Assembly: GCF_020594515.1 (NCBI RefSeq) | Contig: NZ_JAJCTH010000019.1 | Location: forward strand, 39,574 to 103,573 | Origin: Rhodoferax sp. U2-2l | Lineage (GTDB): Bacteria > Pseudomonadota > Gammaproteobacteria > Burkholderiales > Burkholderiaceae_C | Direction: 5' to 3' | Length of the DNA stretch: 64,000 bases | In this document: positions 56,178 through 64,000 of the stretch, piece after piece | Position numbering within the stretch: position 1 is the first letter of the stretch | How the letters are laid out: every line of letters starts with the position of its first letter | Position numbers and translations under genes: made by a program | Notes under the pieces: generated by a model | Databases searched by the model: none | What the model was told of the DNA's origin: nothing | What the model saw: only the letters and a program-made list of their open reading frames with translations

Positions 56178-56894
56178 ATGCCCTTGTCTTTTGCCGCAGA
56201 TGCCACCCTGACCAACGCTGCTTCCGCCCGACGCGTCCGCCGCAAAGATGCGCGTCCCGGTGAGTTGCTGGCAGCCGCGCTGGATCTGTTTGTGGAAAAG
56301 GGCTATGCGGCCACCCGTGTCGAAGAGGTGGCCAGCCACGCAGGGGTGTCCAAAGGCACCTTGTTCCTGTACTTTCCCAGCAAGGAAGAGCTGTTCAAAG
56401 CCGTGGTGCGCGAGCACATTTCCGGGCACTTTGCGCTCTGGAGCGATGAAATCGAGCGTTTTGAGGGCAGTTCACACGAGATGCTGCGCTACTGCCTGAA
56501 CAGCTGGTGGCAACACATCGGCGCCACCAAGGCCTCGGGCATCCCCAAGCTGATGATGAGCGAGGCGCGCAACTTTCCCGAGCTGGGGGCGTTTTACCAG
56601 CAAGAGGTGATTGAGCCCGGCAGCGCGCTCATCACCCGCATCCTGCAGCACGGCATCAGCCGCGGCGAATTCCGGCCGATGGACCTGAAATACGGCGTCT
56701 ACATGGTGCTGACACCGATGATGTTTCTGGCCATGTGGACCCATTCGCTGGACGCCTGCTGCGCCCCGCCCGCCCGCATCGAGCCTGACAAATACCTGGC
56801 CGCACAACTTGACCTGTTGTTGTGCGGCTTCAGCGCTGCCGGTGTCCCGCCGGCGCTGGCACCTCTTTCAAATTCGGAGCACCCCACTGCATGA
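56178..56894 (+). CDS. TetR-family regulator of RND efflux
   Basis: A 238-residue repressor. The N-terminal helix-turn-helix (about 35-80) reads ALDLFVEKGYAATRVEEVASHAGVSKGTLFLYFPSKEELF in part (VSKGTLFLYFPSKEEL is the recognition core). The C-terminal half (about 95-215) would bind the inducing drug or metabolite. It is the first gene of the efflux operon and its stop overlaps the start of the membrane fusion protein gene as ATGA, so autoregulation of the whole operon is likely. Confidence 0.93.
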   Translation: MPLSFAADATLTNAASARRVRRKDARPGELLAAALDLFVEKGYAATRVEEVASHAGVSKGTLFLYFPSKEELFKAVVREHISGHFALWSDEIERFEGSSHEMLRYCLNSWWQHIGATKASGIPKLMMSEARNFPELGAFYQQEVIEPGSALITRILQHGISRGEFRPMDLKYGVYMVLTPMMFLAMWTHSLDACCAPPARIEPDKYLAAQLDLLLCGFSAAGVPPALAPLSNSEHPTA

Positions 56895-58033
56895 AACCCT
56901 GGATCAAATGGACGGCTATTGGCCTGGTGATCGCCATCCTGGCGGGCGGCACCGTGCGCACCCTGTCGGCGCGCAAGGACAAAGCGGCCGCGCTGGAAGC
57001 CCAGCAAACGGCGCAGCAGACGCAGGTGTCGATCGACCTGGTAAGCAGCGACATGATGACCGCCACCCAGCGCGAGCTGCCGTTGAATGTGGCCATTTCA
57101 GGCACGGTGTCGGCGGTAGACACCGCCACCATCAAGGCCAAAGTCGCCGGTGAGTTGCAAGGCCTGAAGGTGCGCGAAGGTGACCCGGTGCGGGCGGGCC
57201 AGGTGCTGGGCCAGATCGACCCGACCGAGCCGGATGCGCGGCTGCGCCAGGCACGCCAGCAGGCCCAGGCGGCCAAGGCCCAGGTGGACATTGCCCAGCG
57301 CACCCACGACAACAACCAGGCGCTGGTGGCCCAGGGCTTCATCTCCAGCACCGCGCTGAACGTGTCGCAAGCCAATCTGGCCGCGGCGCTGGCCACTTAC
57401 GCCGCAGCCCAGTCAGCCGCCGATGTGTCGGCCAAGACGGTCAACGACGCGGTGCTGCGCTCACCGATAGACGGCTTCGTGTCGCAGCGGCTGGCCCAGA
57501 GCGGCGAACGGCTGGGCATTGATGCCCATGTGCTGGAGGTGGTGAACCTGAACCGGCTGGAGATGCAGGCCGAGCTGACCGTGGGAGACGCGCAGCAGGT
57601 CAAGGTGGGGCAAACCGCCCAGCTGCGCATCCAGGGTCTGGCCGAGCCGGTGGCCGCGCGCGTGGCGCGCATCAACCCCAGCGCCTCGGTTGGCAGCCGG
57701 GCGGTGGTGATTTATCTGGCGATCGCGCCGGGCAGTGCCTTGCGCCATGGCTTGTTTGCCGAAGGGCTGCTGGCCACCGGTACCGTGACCACGCTGGCCG
57801 TTCCCCTGAGCGCCGTGCGCACCGACAAACCCAAGCCTTATGTGCAGGTGGTGCAAGGCGACGTGGTGCAACACGTCACGGTGGCGCTGGGTGCGCGCAG
57901 CGAAGTCGACGGCCAGACGCTGGTGGGCGTCACCGGGCTGGCGCCAGGGGCCACCGTGCTGGCTGGCACGGTCGGGGTGTTGCGTGAAGGCACGCGGGTG
58001 AAGGTGGCGGCGGCGGCGCAAGGGGCAGTTTGA
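56891..58033 (+). CDS. RND efflux periplasmic adaptor (membrane fusion protein)
   Basis: A 380-residue adaptor with an N-terminal membrane anchor (IGLVIAILAGGTV). Lipoyl half-motifs flank a helical hairpin: ATIKAKVAGELQGLKVREGDPV and DAVLRSPIDGFVSQRLAQSGE. A beta-barrel domain and membrane-proximal domain complete it. It links the RND pump to an outer membrane TolC channel. It begins 4 bases before the TetR stop and its stop touches the start of the pump gene. Confidence 0.94.
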   Translation: MKPWIKWTAIGLVIAILAGGTVRTLSARKDKAAALEAQQTAQQTQVSIDLVSSDMMTATQRELPLNVAISGTVSAVDTATIKAKVAGELQGLKVREGDPVRAGQVLGQIDPTEPDARLRQARQQAQAAKAQVDIAQRTHDNNQALVAQGFISSTALNVSQANLAAALATYAAAQSAADVSAKTVNDAVLRSPIDGFVSQRLAQSGERLGIDAHVLEVVNLNRLEMQAELTVGDAQQVKVGQTAQLRIQGLAEPVAARVARINPSASVGSRAVVIYLAIAPGSALRHGLFAEGLLATGTVTTLAVPLSAVRTDKPKPYVQVVQGDVVQHVTVALGARSEVDGQTLVGVTGLAPGATVLAGTVGVLREGTRVKVAAAAQGAV

Positions 58034-61000
58034 ATGTGGTTTACCCGAGTCAGCCTGACCAACCCGGTTTTTGCCACCATGATGATGCTGGCGCTGGTGG
58101 TGCTGGGCCTGTTTTCCATCCAGCGCCTGCAGGTCGATCAGTTTCCCAACATCGACTTTCCGGTGGTGGTGATCAGCACCGACTACCCCGGTGCCTCGCC
58201 CGAGATTGTGGAGAGTGAAGTCACCAAAAAGATCGAGGAAGGTGTCAACGCCATTGCCGGTATCAACGCCCTGACCTCGCGCTCGATGGAAGGCCAGTCG
58301 GTGGTGATCATCGAATTCGGCCTGCACATGGATGGCCGCAAAGCCGCCGATGACGTGCGCGAAAAGGTGGCGTCGATCCGGCCGCAGCTGCGCACCGAGG
58401 TCAAAGAGCCGCGGGTGCTGCGCTTCGATCCGGCCAGCCGGGCGGTCTGGTCGTTGGCCGTGATGCCTGACGACGCGGTGCCCGGCCAGGCGATGAACCC
58501 GGTGGAGTTGACCAACTGGGCCGAGCAGGTGTTCAAAAAGCGGCTGGAAAACGTGCGCGGCGTCGGCTCGGTCACGCTGGTGGGCGGCAGCAAACGCGAG
58601 ATCAACATCTACCTGAACCCGGCTGCGCTGGAGGCCTTTGGCATCACGCCCGAGCAGGTGGTGACCGCAGTGCGCAACGAGAACCAGGACTACCCGGCAG
58701 GCACCATCCGCTCAGCCGAGCAGGACCGCGTCATCCAGATCGCGGCCCGGGTGCAGCGGCCGGAGGACTTCGGGCGCATCATCATTGCCCGCAAAAACGG
58801 CGCACCGGTGCGGGTGGACCAGGTGGCCACCGTGTCGGACGGCGCCCAGGAGATCGAGAGCCTGGCGCTGTACAACGGCCAGCGCACGCTGCTGCTGAAC
58901 GTGCAAAAGTCACAAGACGAGAACACCATCGCGGTGGTGGACGGCCTCAAAAACACCTTGCAAACCATGCAGTCGCAGCTGCCACCCGGCGTGAAACTGA
59001 CCCAGATCACCGACAACTCGCGGCAAATCCGCGTCTCGGTGGCCAATGTGAAGCAGACGCTGATTGAAGGCGCCGGGCTCACCGTGCTGATCGTGTTTTT
59101 GTTCCTGAACTCCTGGCGCTCCACCATCATCACCGGGCTGACACTGCCGATTGCCTTGATCGGCACGTTTTTCTTCATGAACCTGTTTGGCTTCACCATC
59201 AACATGATCACCATGATGGCGCTCTCCCTGTGTGTGGGCCTGCTGATTGACGACGCCATCGTGGTGCGCGAAAACATCGTGCGCCATGTGCAGATGGGCA
59301 AGGGGGCGTTTCAGGCGGCGATGGATGGCACCCAGGAGATTGGCCTGGCGGTGTTTGCCACCACACTGTCCATCGTGGCGGTGTTTTTGCCGATTGGTTT
59401 CATGGGCGGCATCATCGGCAAGTTTTTCCACGAGTTTGGCCTGACCATCGTGGCGGCGGTGCTGATTTCGATGTTTGTCAGCTTCACACTCGACCCGATG
59501 CTGTCAAGCATCTGGCACGACCCGAGCATCGAGCCGCATGGCCAGCGCCACCGTCCGGTGTCGTTTTATGACCGCACCGTCGGCCGCATCACCGCCCTGT
59601 TTGACCACGCCACCGACGCACTGATCGACCTGTACCAGGCCATCCTGCGCCGGGCGCTGGTGCACAAGCTGGGCACGCTCGGGCTGGCCGTGGTGGTGTT
59701 TGCCACCAGCATCGTCATGGTGCCGCTGCTGGGCACCGAGTTTGTGCCCAAGTCCGACTTTTCCGAGACCAGCGTCACCTTCAACACGCCGGTGGGCTCG
59801 TCGTTGGAGGTCACTGAAGAGCGCGCGCGCCAGGTGGAAGGCATCATCCGGTCCTTTCCCGAGGTCAACTACACCCTGACCACCATCAACACGGGCAACG
59901 CCGTCGGCAAAATTTACGCCAGCATCTACATCCGGCTGGTGGACCGCGATCTGCGCAGCCGCAGTCTGGAGGAGATGTCGGTGATCTTGCGCCAGCGCCT
60001 GCGCCAAGTCCCCGGCATCACCGTCACCCACGTGGGGCTGCTGGACCCGATCGGCGGCCAGAAGCAGATTGCGTTCTCGATCCAGGGCGCCGACATGGCT
60101 GAGCTGGCCCGCCTGACCGACATCGCGCTGGACAAGATCCGCAACGTGCCGGGCCTGGTGGACCTGGACTCATCCCTCAAACCCGACAAACCCACGCTGG
60201 ATGTGCAGGTGCACCGCGACGCCGCGTCCGACCTGGGCCTGAGCGTGGCGCAGATCGGCAACGCCCTGCGCACACTGGTGGCCGGCCAAACCGTGGGCAA
60301 CTGGCGCGCGCCAGATGACCAGACCTACGACGTGAATGTGCGCCTGGCACCCGACGCCCGCAACCAGCCGACTGACCTGGACAACCTGCCGTTCACGCTG
60401 GGAACCAACGCCGACGGCAGCACGCGTGTGGTGCGCCTGGGCCAGGTCGCCAGCGTGGTGGCCTCAACCGGCTCGAACCAGATCAACCGACGCGACCTGA
60501 CCCGCGAGGTGGCCATCTCCGGCAACGTCTCCGGCCGGGCTGCCGGCCAGGTGTCGGCTGACATCAAGTCCGCCATGGACAGCATCGCTTTGCCACCGGG
60601 CTACAGCTACAAGTTCAGCGGCTCCACCAAAGACATGGGCGAGGCGTTCAACTACGCCGTCTCGGCGCTGGTGCTGGCGATTGTGTTCATCTACATGATC
60701 CTGGCCAGCCAGTTTAAGAGCTTCTTCCAGCCGCTGGCACTCATGACCGCGCTGCCACTGACGCTGATTGGGGTGGTGCTGGCGCTGATGTTGTTCAACT
60801 CCACGCTGTCGATGTTCTCGGTGATTGGTGTCGTGATGCTGATGGGGCTGGTCACCAAAAACGCCATTTTGCTGGTGGACTTTGCCATCCGCGCCCGCGA
60901 ATCCACGCTGGATGACGACGGTCATCCGCAACCCGGCCTGTCGCGCCACGAGGCCCTGCTACTGGCCGCGCGGGTGCGGCTGCGCCCGATTTTGATGACC

Positions 61001-61228
61001 ACGCTGGCGATGATTTTCGGCATGGTGCCGCTGGCCTTTGCCATGACCGAGGGCTCGGAAATGCGCGCCCCGATGGGCCAGGCAGTGATTGGCGGGGTGA
61101 TCACCTCGTCGCTGCTCACGCTGGTGGTGGTGCCGGTGATGTACTGTTACATGGATGATCTGGCCAGTTGGCTGCGGCGCGTGCTGGGCCCCAAAACCGT
61201 GCCAAGCCTGCCATCCCAAACGGGTTAA
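58034..61228 (+). CDS. RND efflux transporter (HAE1 family)
   Basis: A 1064-residue inner membrane pump of the AcrB/MexB class with 12 membrane helices and two large periplasmic loops. The first helix is in [17 protein letters not shown]; the proton-relay aspartate pair is in [16 protein letters not shown] (TM4). The C-terminal half repeats the arrangement ([20 protein letters not shown]). Lipophilic drugs, detergents or plant-derived compounds are possible substrates; sequence does not decide. Its TolC partner is probably the gene at 62362. Confidence 0.95.
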   Translation: MWFTRVSLTNPVFATMMMLALVVLGLFSIQRLQVDQFPNIDFPVVVISTDYPGASPEIVESEVTKKIEEGVNAIAGINALTSRSMEGQSVVIIEFGLHMDGRKAADDVREKVASIRPQLRTEVKEPRVLRFDPASRAVWSLAVMPDDAVPGQAMNPVELTNWAEQVFKKRLENVRGVGSVTLVGGSKREINIYLNPAALEAFGITPEQVVTAVRNENQDYPAGTIRSAEQDRVIQIAARVQRPEDFGRIIIARKNGAPVRVDQVATVSDGAQEIESLALYNGQRTLLLNVQKSQDENTIAVVDGLKNTLQTMQSQLPPGVKLTQITDNSRQIRVSVANVKQTLIEGAGLTVLIVFLFLNSWRSTIITGLTLPIALIGTFFFMNLFGFTINMITMMALSLCVGLLIDDAIVVRENIVRHVQMGKGAFQAAMDGTQEIGLAVFATTLSIVAVFLPIGFMGGIIGKFFHEFGLTIVAAVLISMFVSFTLDPMLSSIWHDPSIEPHGQRHRPVSFYDRTVGRITALFDHATDALIDLYQAILRRALVHKLGTLGLAVVVFATSIVMVPLLGTEFVPKSDFSETSVTFNTPVGSSLEVTEERARQVEGIIRSFPEVNYTLTTINTGNAVGKIYASIYIRLVDRDLRSRSLEEMSVILRQRLRQVPGITVTHVGLLDPIGGQKQIAFSIQGADMAELARLTDIALDKIRNVPGLVDLDSSLKPDKPTLDVQVHRDAASDLGLSVAQIGNALRTLVAGQTVGNWRAPDDQTYDVNVRLAPDARNQPTDLDNLPFTLGTNADGSTRVVRLGQVASVVASTGSNQINRRDLTREVAISGNVSGRAAGQVSADIKSAMDSIALPPGYSYKFSGSTKDMGEAFNYAVSALVLAIVFIYMILASQFKSFFQPLALMTALPLTLIGVVLALMLFNSTLSMFSVIGVVMLMGLVTKNAILLVDFAIRARESTLDDDGHPQPGLSRHEALLLAARVRLRPILMTTLAMIFGMVPLAFAMTEGSEMRAPMGQAVIGGVITSSLLTLVVVPVMYCYMDDLASWLRRVLGPKTVPSLPSQTG

Positions 61229-61259
61229 GACAAGGTAAATCCCGGTAAAGCCATGGCGC

Positions 61260-61271
61260 AGACCCGGGTCT
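61260..61271. other. Perfect palindrome after the RND pump gene
   Basis: AGACCCGGGTCT lies 32 bases downstream of the pump stop. It could fold into a short hairpin but has only a brief T stretch after it (TTTC), so it is at best a weak terminator before pcm. Confidence 0.35.
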
Positions 61272-61329
61272 TTCAACCCATGCCAGTTAAAATTGGTGAA
61301 GACCCTTAACATACCCCCCGGAGTAAAAG

Positions 61330-61992
61330 ATGAATCTGCTAAACATCGAACAAGCCCGCTTCAACATGATCGAGCAACAGATCCGCCCGTGGGATGTGTC
61401 TGATGCTGCGGTGCTGGAGCTGTTGAACGTGGTCAAACGCGAAGACTTTGTGCCCGCCGCCTACAAAGCCATGGCGTTTGCCGACATGGCCGTGCCCCTG
61501 CCTGCTGAGCAGGTGATGCTGCCGCCCCGCATCCAGGCCCGTTTGCTGCAAGACGCCGCCGTCCAGCCCACCGACAAGGTACTGGAGATCGGCACGGGCA
61601 GCGGGTTCACCACCGCCATGCTGGCCAGTCAGGCGCAGCGTGTGATTTCGCTGGAGATCAACCCCGAACTGGCCGACCTGGCCCGCGCCAACCTGCAGCG
61701 CGCCAACATCCACAACGCCGAAGTGCGCTGTGCCGATGGTGCTCGAGGCGCAGCCGCTGATGCCCCTTTTGATGTGATTTTTCTCGGTGGCTCGGTGAGT
61801 GAGGTACCACAGGCGCTGCTGAGCCAGCTCAAGGTGGGCGGCCGTCTGGTGGCGATCGTGGGAACCGAGCCGATCATGCACGCACAAGTGATCACCCGCA
61901 CCAGCGAGAGCAACTTCAAAACCGACGAAAAATGGGACGACAACGCCCCACGCTTGGTCAACTTCCCGCAGCCTTCCAGCTTCAAGTTCTGA
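61330..61992 (+). CDS. pcm: Protein-L-isoaspartate O-methyltransferase family protein
   Basis: A 220-residue SAM methyltransferase. ARFNMIEQQIRPWDV opens it, VMLPPRIQARLLQ precedes the SAM motif VLEIGTGSGFTTAMLA, and VISLEINPELADLA follows. PCM repairs isoaspartyl residues in aged proteins, but betaproteobacterial members of this branch next to tolC often depart from the classical active-site sequence, so repair activity is probable rather than certain. GGAG precedes the start. Confidence 0.88.
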   Translation: MNLLNIEQARFNMIEQQIRPWDVSDAAVLELLNVVKREDFVPAAYKAMAFADMAVPLPAEQVMLPPRIQARLLQDAAVQPTDKVLEIGTGSGFTTAMLASQAQRVISLEINPELADLARANLQRANIHNAEVRCADGARGAAADAPFDVIFLGGSVSEVPQALLSQLKVGGRLVAIVGTEPIMHAQVITRTSESNFKTDEKWDDNAPRLVNFPQPSSFKF

Positions 61993-61994
61993 AG

Positions 61995-62336
61995 ATGATT
62001 GACCAGGTCCGCCCCGCGCAACTCCCGGCCTGGCTGGCCTCAGTCCGAGAATTCGGCAGTCCGGTCGTGCTGGACGTGCGCGAGCCGTCCGAGCTGCAGT
62101 TGGCCAGCATCCAGGCCGACGGCTTTGAGCTGCTTGCCATCCCGATGGGCGTGATTCCGCCACGGCTCAGCGAATTGAACCCGAGCCAGCCCGTGGCCTG
62201 CTTGTGTCACCACGGCGGCCGCAGCATGCAGGTGGCCTCGTTCCTGAAAGCGCGTGGCTTCGAGCATGTGGCCAACATCGCGGGCGGCATCAACGCCTGG
62301 TCCGCCGAGGTGGACCCGACGGTGCCACGTTACTGA
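61995..62336 (+). CDS. Single-domain rhodanese
   Basis: A 113-residue rhodanese. PVVLDVREPSELQLA is the N-terminal motif; the active-site loop is C71-HHGGRS and the C-terminus is VANIAGGINAWS. It may carry a persulfide sulfur. It starts 2 bases after pcm and is followed 25 bases later by tolC; pcm-rhodanese-tolC is an arrangement I recall from this family. Confidence 0.92.
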   Translation: MIDQVRPAQLPAWLASVREFGSPVVLDVREPSELQLASIQADGFELLAIPMGVIPPRLSELNPSQPVACLCHHGGRSMQVASFLKARGFEHVANIAGGINAWSAEVDPTVPRY

Positions 62337-62361
62337 TTTTTGCTTTACCCACGGGACCCCC

Positions 62362-63684
62362 ATGAACACTCTGCGCCTGCTTCCCCTCACGCTCGCCATC
62401 ACAGCAGCGATGACCCTCCCCGCACAGGCGCAAAGTTTGGTGGATTTGTACCAGTCGGCCAAGGTCTATGACGCCAGCTACCAGTCGGCCAAGTCACAAT
62501 ATGACGCGACGCTGGCCAGGGGTGAGCAGGCCAAGGCCGGGCTGCTGCCCACAGTCGGCCTGGGGCTGGGTGCCAACCGGACCGACGTCAGCAGCAACAC
62601 CGCCCAGTTTGACCGCGGCGGCTTCGGCAACCAGAGCGCCACCCTGAGCGCCTCCCAGCCCTTGTACCGCCCGGCCAACGTGGCCACCGCCGAACAAGGC
62701 AAAAAGCAGGCGGCGCTGGCCCAGGCGCAGCTGCTGGCGGCGGATCAGGATTTGATCGTTCGCGTCAGCCAGGCCTACTTTGACGTGCTGGCCGCACAGG
62801 ACAGCCTGGACTTTGTCAAGGCGCAGAAGTCAGCCGTGTCCGAGCAACTGGCCTCGGCCAAGCGCAACTTTGAAGTCGGCACCTCCACCATCACCGACAC
62901 CCGCGAAGCGCAAGCCCGGTTTGATCTGGTGCTGGCACAGGAGATTGCGGCAGAAAACGACCTGCGTGTCAAAAAATTGGCGCTGGATCAAGTCTCCGGG
63001 CGGATGGGCGCAGCACCCAACCCGCTGCTGGCGCCCGTGGCCCTGCCCGCCGTCGTGCCTGAAGACGTCACCCCCTGGGTGACCCAATCTGAAGAAATAC
63101 ACCCCGTGGTGCAGCAGGCGCGACTGGCGCTGGAAGTCGCCCAGCTTGAAACGCAAAAGGCCCAGGCCGGCCACAAACCCACGCTGGACTTGACCGGCAG
63201 CTACAACATCACGCAGAACAACGGCTCTACCAACACATCAGCGGACTACCGCACCAACGCCGCCACGGTGGGTTTGAACTTCAACCTGCCGCTGTTTGCC
63301 GGTTTTGCGATCCAGAACCGCATCAAGGAAACCGTGGCGCTGGAAGAAAAATCACGCGCCGATCTGGATGCCGCCACCCGCAATGTGGCCCAAGGCACCC
63401 GCGCCGCCTTTTTTGGCGTGCAATCCGGCTTGGGCCAAGTGAAAGCACTTGAAGCCGCCGAAGCCTCCAGCCAGAGCGCCCTGGATGCCACCAAGTTGGG
63501 GTACCAAGTGGGCGTGCGCATCAACATCGACGTGCTCAACGCCCAAACCACCCTGTTTGACACCAAAGCGCGGCTGGCCAAGGCGCGTTACGACGTGCTG
63601 CTGGGCAACCTGAAACTGCGCCAGGCGAATGGGTCGCTCAAGGAAAATGATCTGAACGCTGTGAACGCGTTGCTCGTCAAGTAA
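62362..63684 (+). CDS. tolC: TolC-family outer membrane channel
   Basis: A 440-residue outer membrane efflux protein. The signal peptide is residues 1-23 (ending LPAQAQ), and the mature part begins SLVDLYQSAKVYDASYQSAK, typical of TolC. Two homologous halves carry long helices (QDSLDFVKAQKSAVSEQLAS; ALEAAEASSQSALDATKLGY), with short beta strands for the outer-membrane barrel. It would serve the RND pump at 58034 and type I secretion. ATG 62362 gives the signal peptide; upstream codons belong to the rhodanese region. Confidence 0.94.
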   Translation: MNTLRLLPLTLAITAAMTLPAQAQSLVDLYQSAKVYDASYQSAKSQYDATLARGEQAKAGLLPTVGLGLGANRTDVSSNTAQFDRGGFGNQSATLSASQPLYRPANVATAEQGKKQAALAQAQLLAADQDLIVRVSQAYFDVLAAQDSLDFVKAQKSAVSEQLASAKRNFEVGTSTITDTREAQARFDLVLAQEIAAENDLRVKKLALDQVSGRMGAAPNPLLAPVALPAVVPEDVTPWVTQSEEIHPVVQQARLALEVAQLETQKAQAGHKPTLDLTGSYNITQNNGSTNTSADYRTNAATVGLNFNLPLFAGFAIQNRIKETVALEEKSRADLDAATRNVAQGTRAAFFGVQSGLGQVKALEAAEASSQSALDATKLGYQVGVRINIDVLNAQTTLFDTKARLAKARYDVLLGNLKLRQANGSLKENDLNAVNALLVK

Positions 63685-63783
63685 CCGTCACCACCTTGCG
63701 CCTGGGTGCCAGCGCTTGGCGCATCCATCAGCAATTTCGCTTTCAATTGGTCGGAATTTGAGTTTGAACAGGTCATTGACCTT
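63685..63783. other. Spacer after tolC
   Basis: TGCGCC (63697-63702) and GGCGCA (63718-63723) form a short hairpin 12 bases after the tolC stop, without a following T-run. Nothing else stands out before the minus-strand remnant. Confidence 0.4.
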
Positions 63784-64000
63784 TTAGCTCAACAACATGG
63801 TCATAGCCTTTACGTTGCCATCTACACCGCCACTGTTGCACTTTGAACGAATAATGTCCACTGCACCCTCACTGTAAGCGGGCAGCCACCCCATCTTGAC
63901 CACAGTACCAAAGCTGTGGCAGTTGCCGGAAATCAAACAACTTGAATTTGCGGCTGCCAGCGATGAGGCAAGAGTTCATGAATCTGACTGGCACGCTGAG
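63784..64000 (-). pseudogene. Decayed 3' end of a type IV pilin-like gene (tentative)
   Basis: On the minus strand a 63-codon frame ending at 63784 encodes TLASSLAAANSSCLISGNCH, continuing to GTVVKMGWLPAYS and ending with VKAMTMLLS. This resembles the post-helix part of prepilin-like proteins (ALA-S-LAAA-N then cysteine-bearing loop). The frame is closed upstream by a TGA near 63980, and a neighbouring frame there reads LSVPVRFMN, which recalls the ALPRF segment of pilins. The remainder would lie past the window edge. A short deletion with frame loss would explain it; chance cannot be excluded. Confidence 0.35.

Overview
The window looks like a piece of chromosome from a betaproteobacterium of the family Comamonadaceae (Rhodoferax/Polaromonas/Acidovorax-like). 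This rests on the high-GC coding style, the gene neighbourhoods (ribD-ribE-ribBX-ribH-nusB, ybgC-tolQRA, pcm-rhodanese-tolC) and short interspersed repeats of a kind I recall from that family. The genus call is inference. About 53 protein genes are packed tightly. I saw no tRNA, rRNA, CRISPR array, prophage or intact insertion sequence.

Layout: 129-5461, riboflavin synthesis genes followed by nusB and an aminotransferase; 5458-7946, ybgC and the Tol envelope genes; 7984-10090, thiC behind a TPP riboswitch; 10224-13787, dnaE; 13824-19382, a signalling block with a LuxR-type response regulator, a hybrid histidine kinase, an orphan periplasmic binding protein and a TonB-dependent receptor; 19488-23324, pirin, a LysR regulator, a renalase-like flavoprotein and gluQ; 23321-29282, two large convergent PAS/GGDEF/EAL proteins; 29352-30987, trmB and an RluA-type pseudouridine synthase; 31383-34307, a 974-residue fusion of 2,4-dienoyl-CoA reductase (FadH) with a dienoyl-CoA isomerase (ECH1-like); 34413-37920, a small basic-tailed protein and pyruvate phosphate dikinase.

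The second half continues with: 38062-39987, a DsbG-like lipoprotein, a DHH phosphoesterase and a ferredoxin; 40016-42799, overlapping arfB, a solute-binding-domain diguanylate cyclase and rbgA; 42842-45998, trhP, aroC and a CBS protein; 46142-48719, metY and a hydrolase separated by two long hairpins; 48713-51172, an outer membrane barrel protein, a YihY protein and a DUF2069 protein; 51153-56100, an FAD oxidase, thyA, an MFS transporter, folA and xthA; 56178-63684, a TetR-controlled RND efflux operon, pcm, a rhodanese and a tolC homologue. The last 220 bases hold what looks like the decayed 3' end of a pilin-like gene.

Most of the window is ordinary core metabolism. The items most worth a second look are the FadH-ECH1 fusion, whose two domains would catalyse consecutive steps; the pair of hairpins at 47503-47743, whose loops are exact reverse complements while their stems are unrelated; and the TonB receptor/binding protein/hybrid kinase/regulator cluster, which has no transporter beside it. 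Three genes carry intact GGDEF motifs with inhibitory RxxD sites, so cyclic-di-GMP signalling is dense here.
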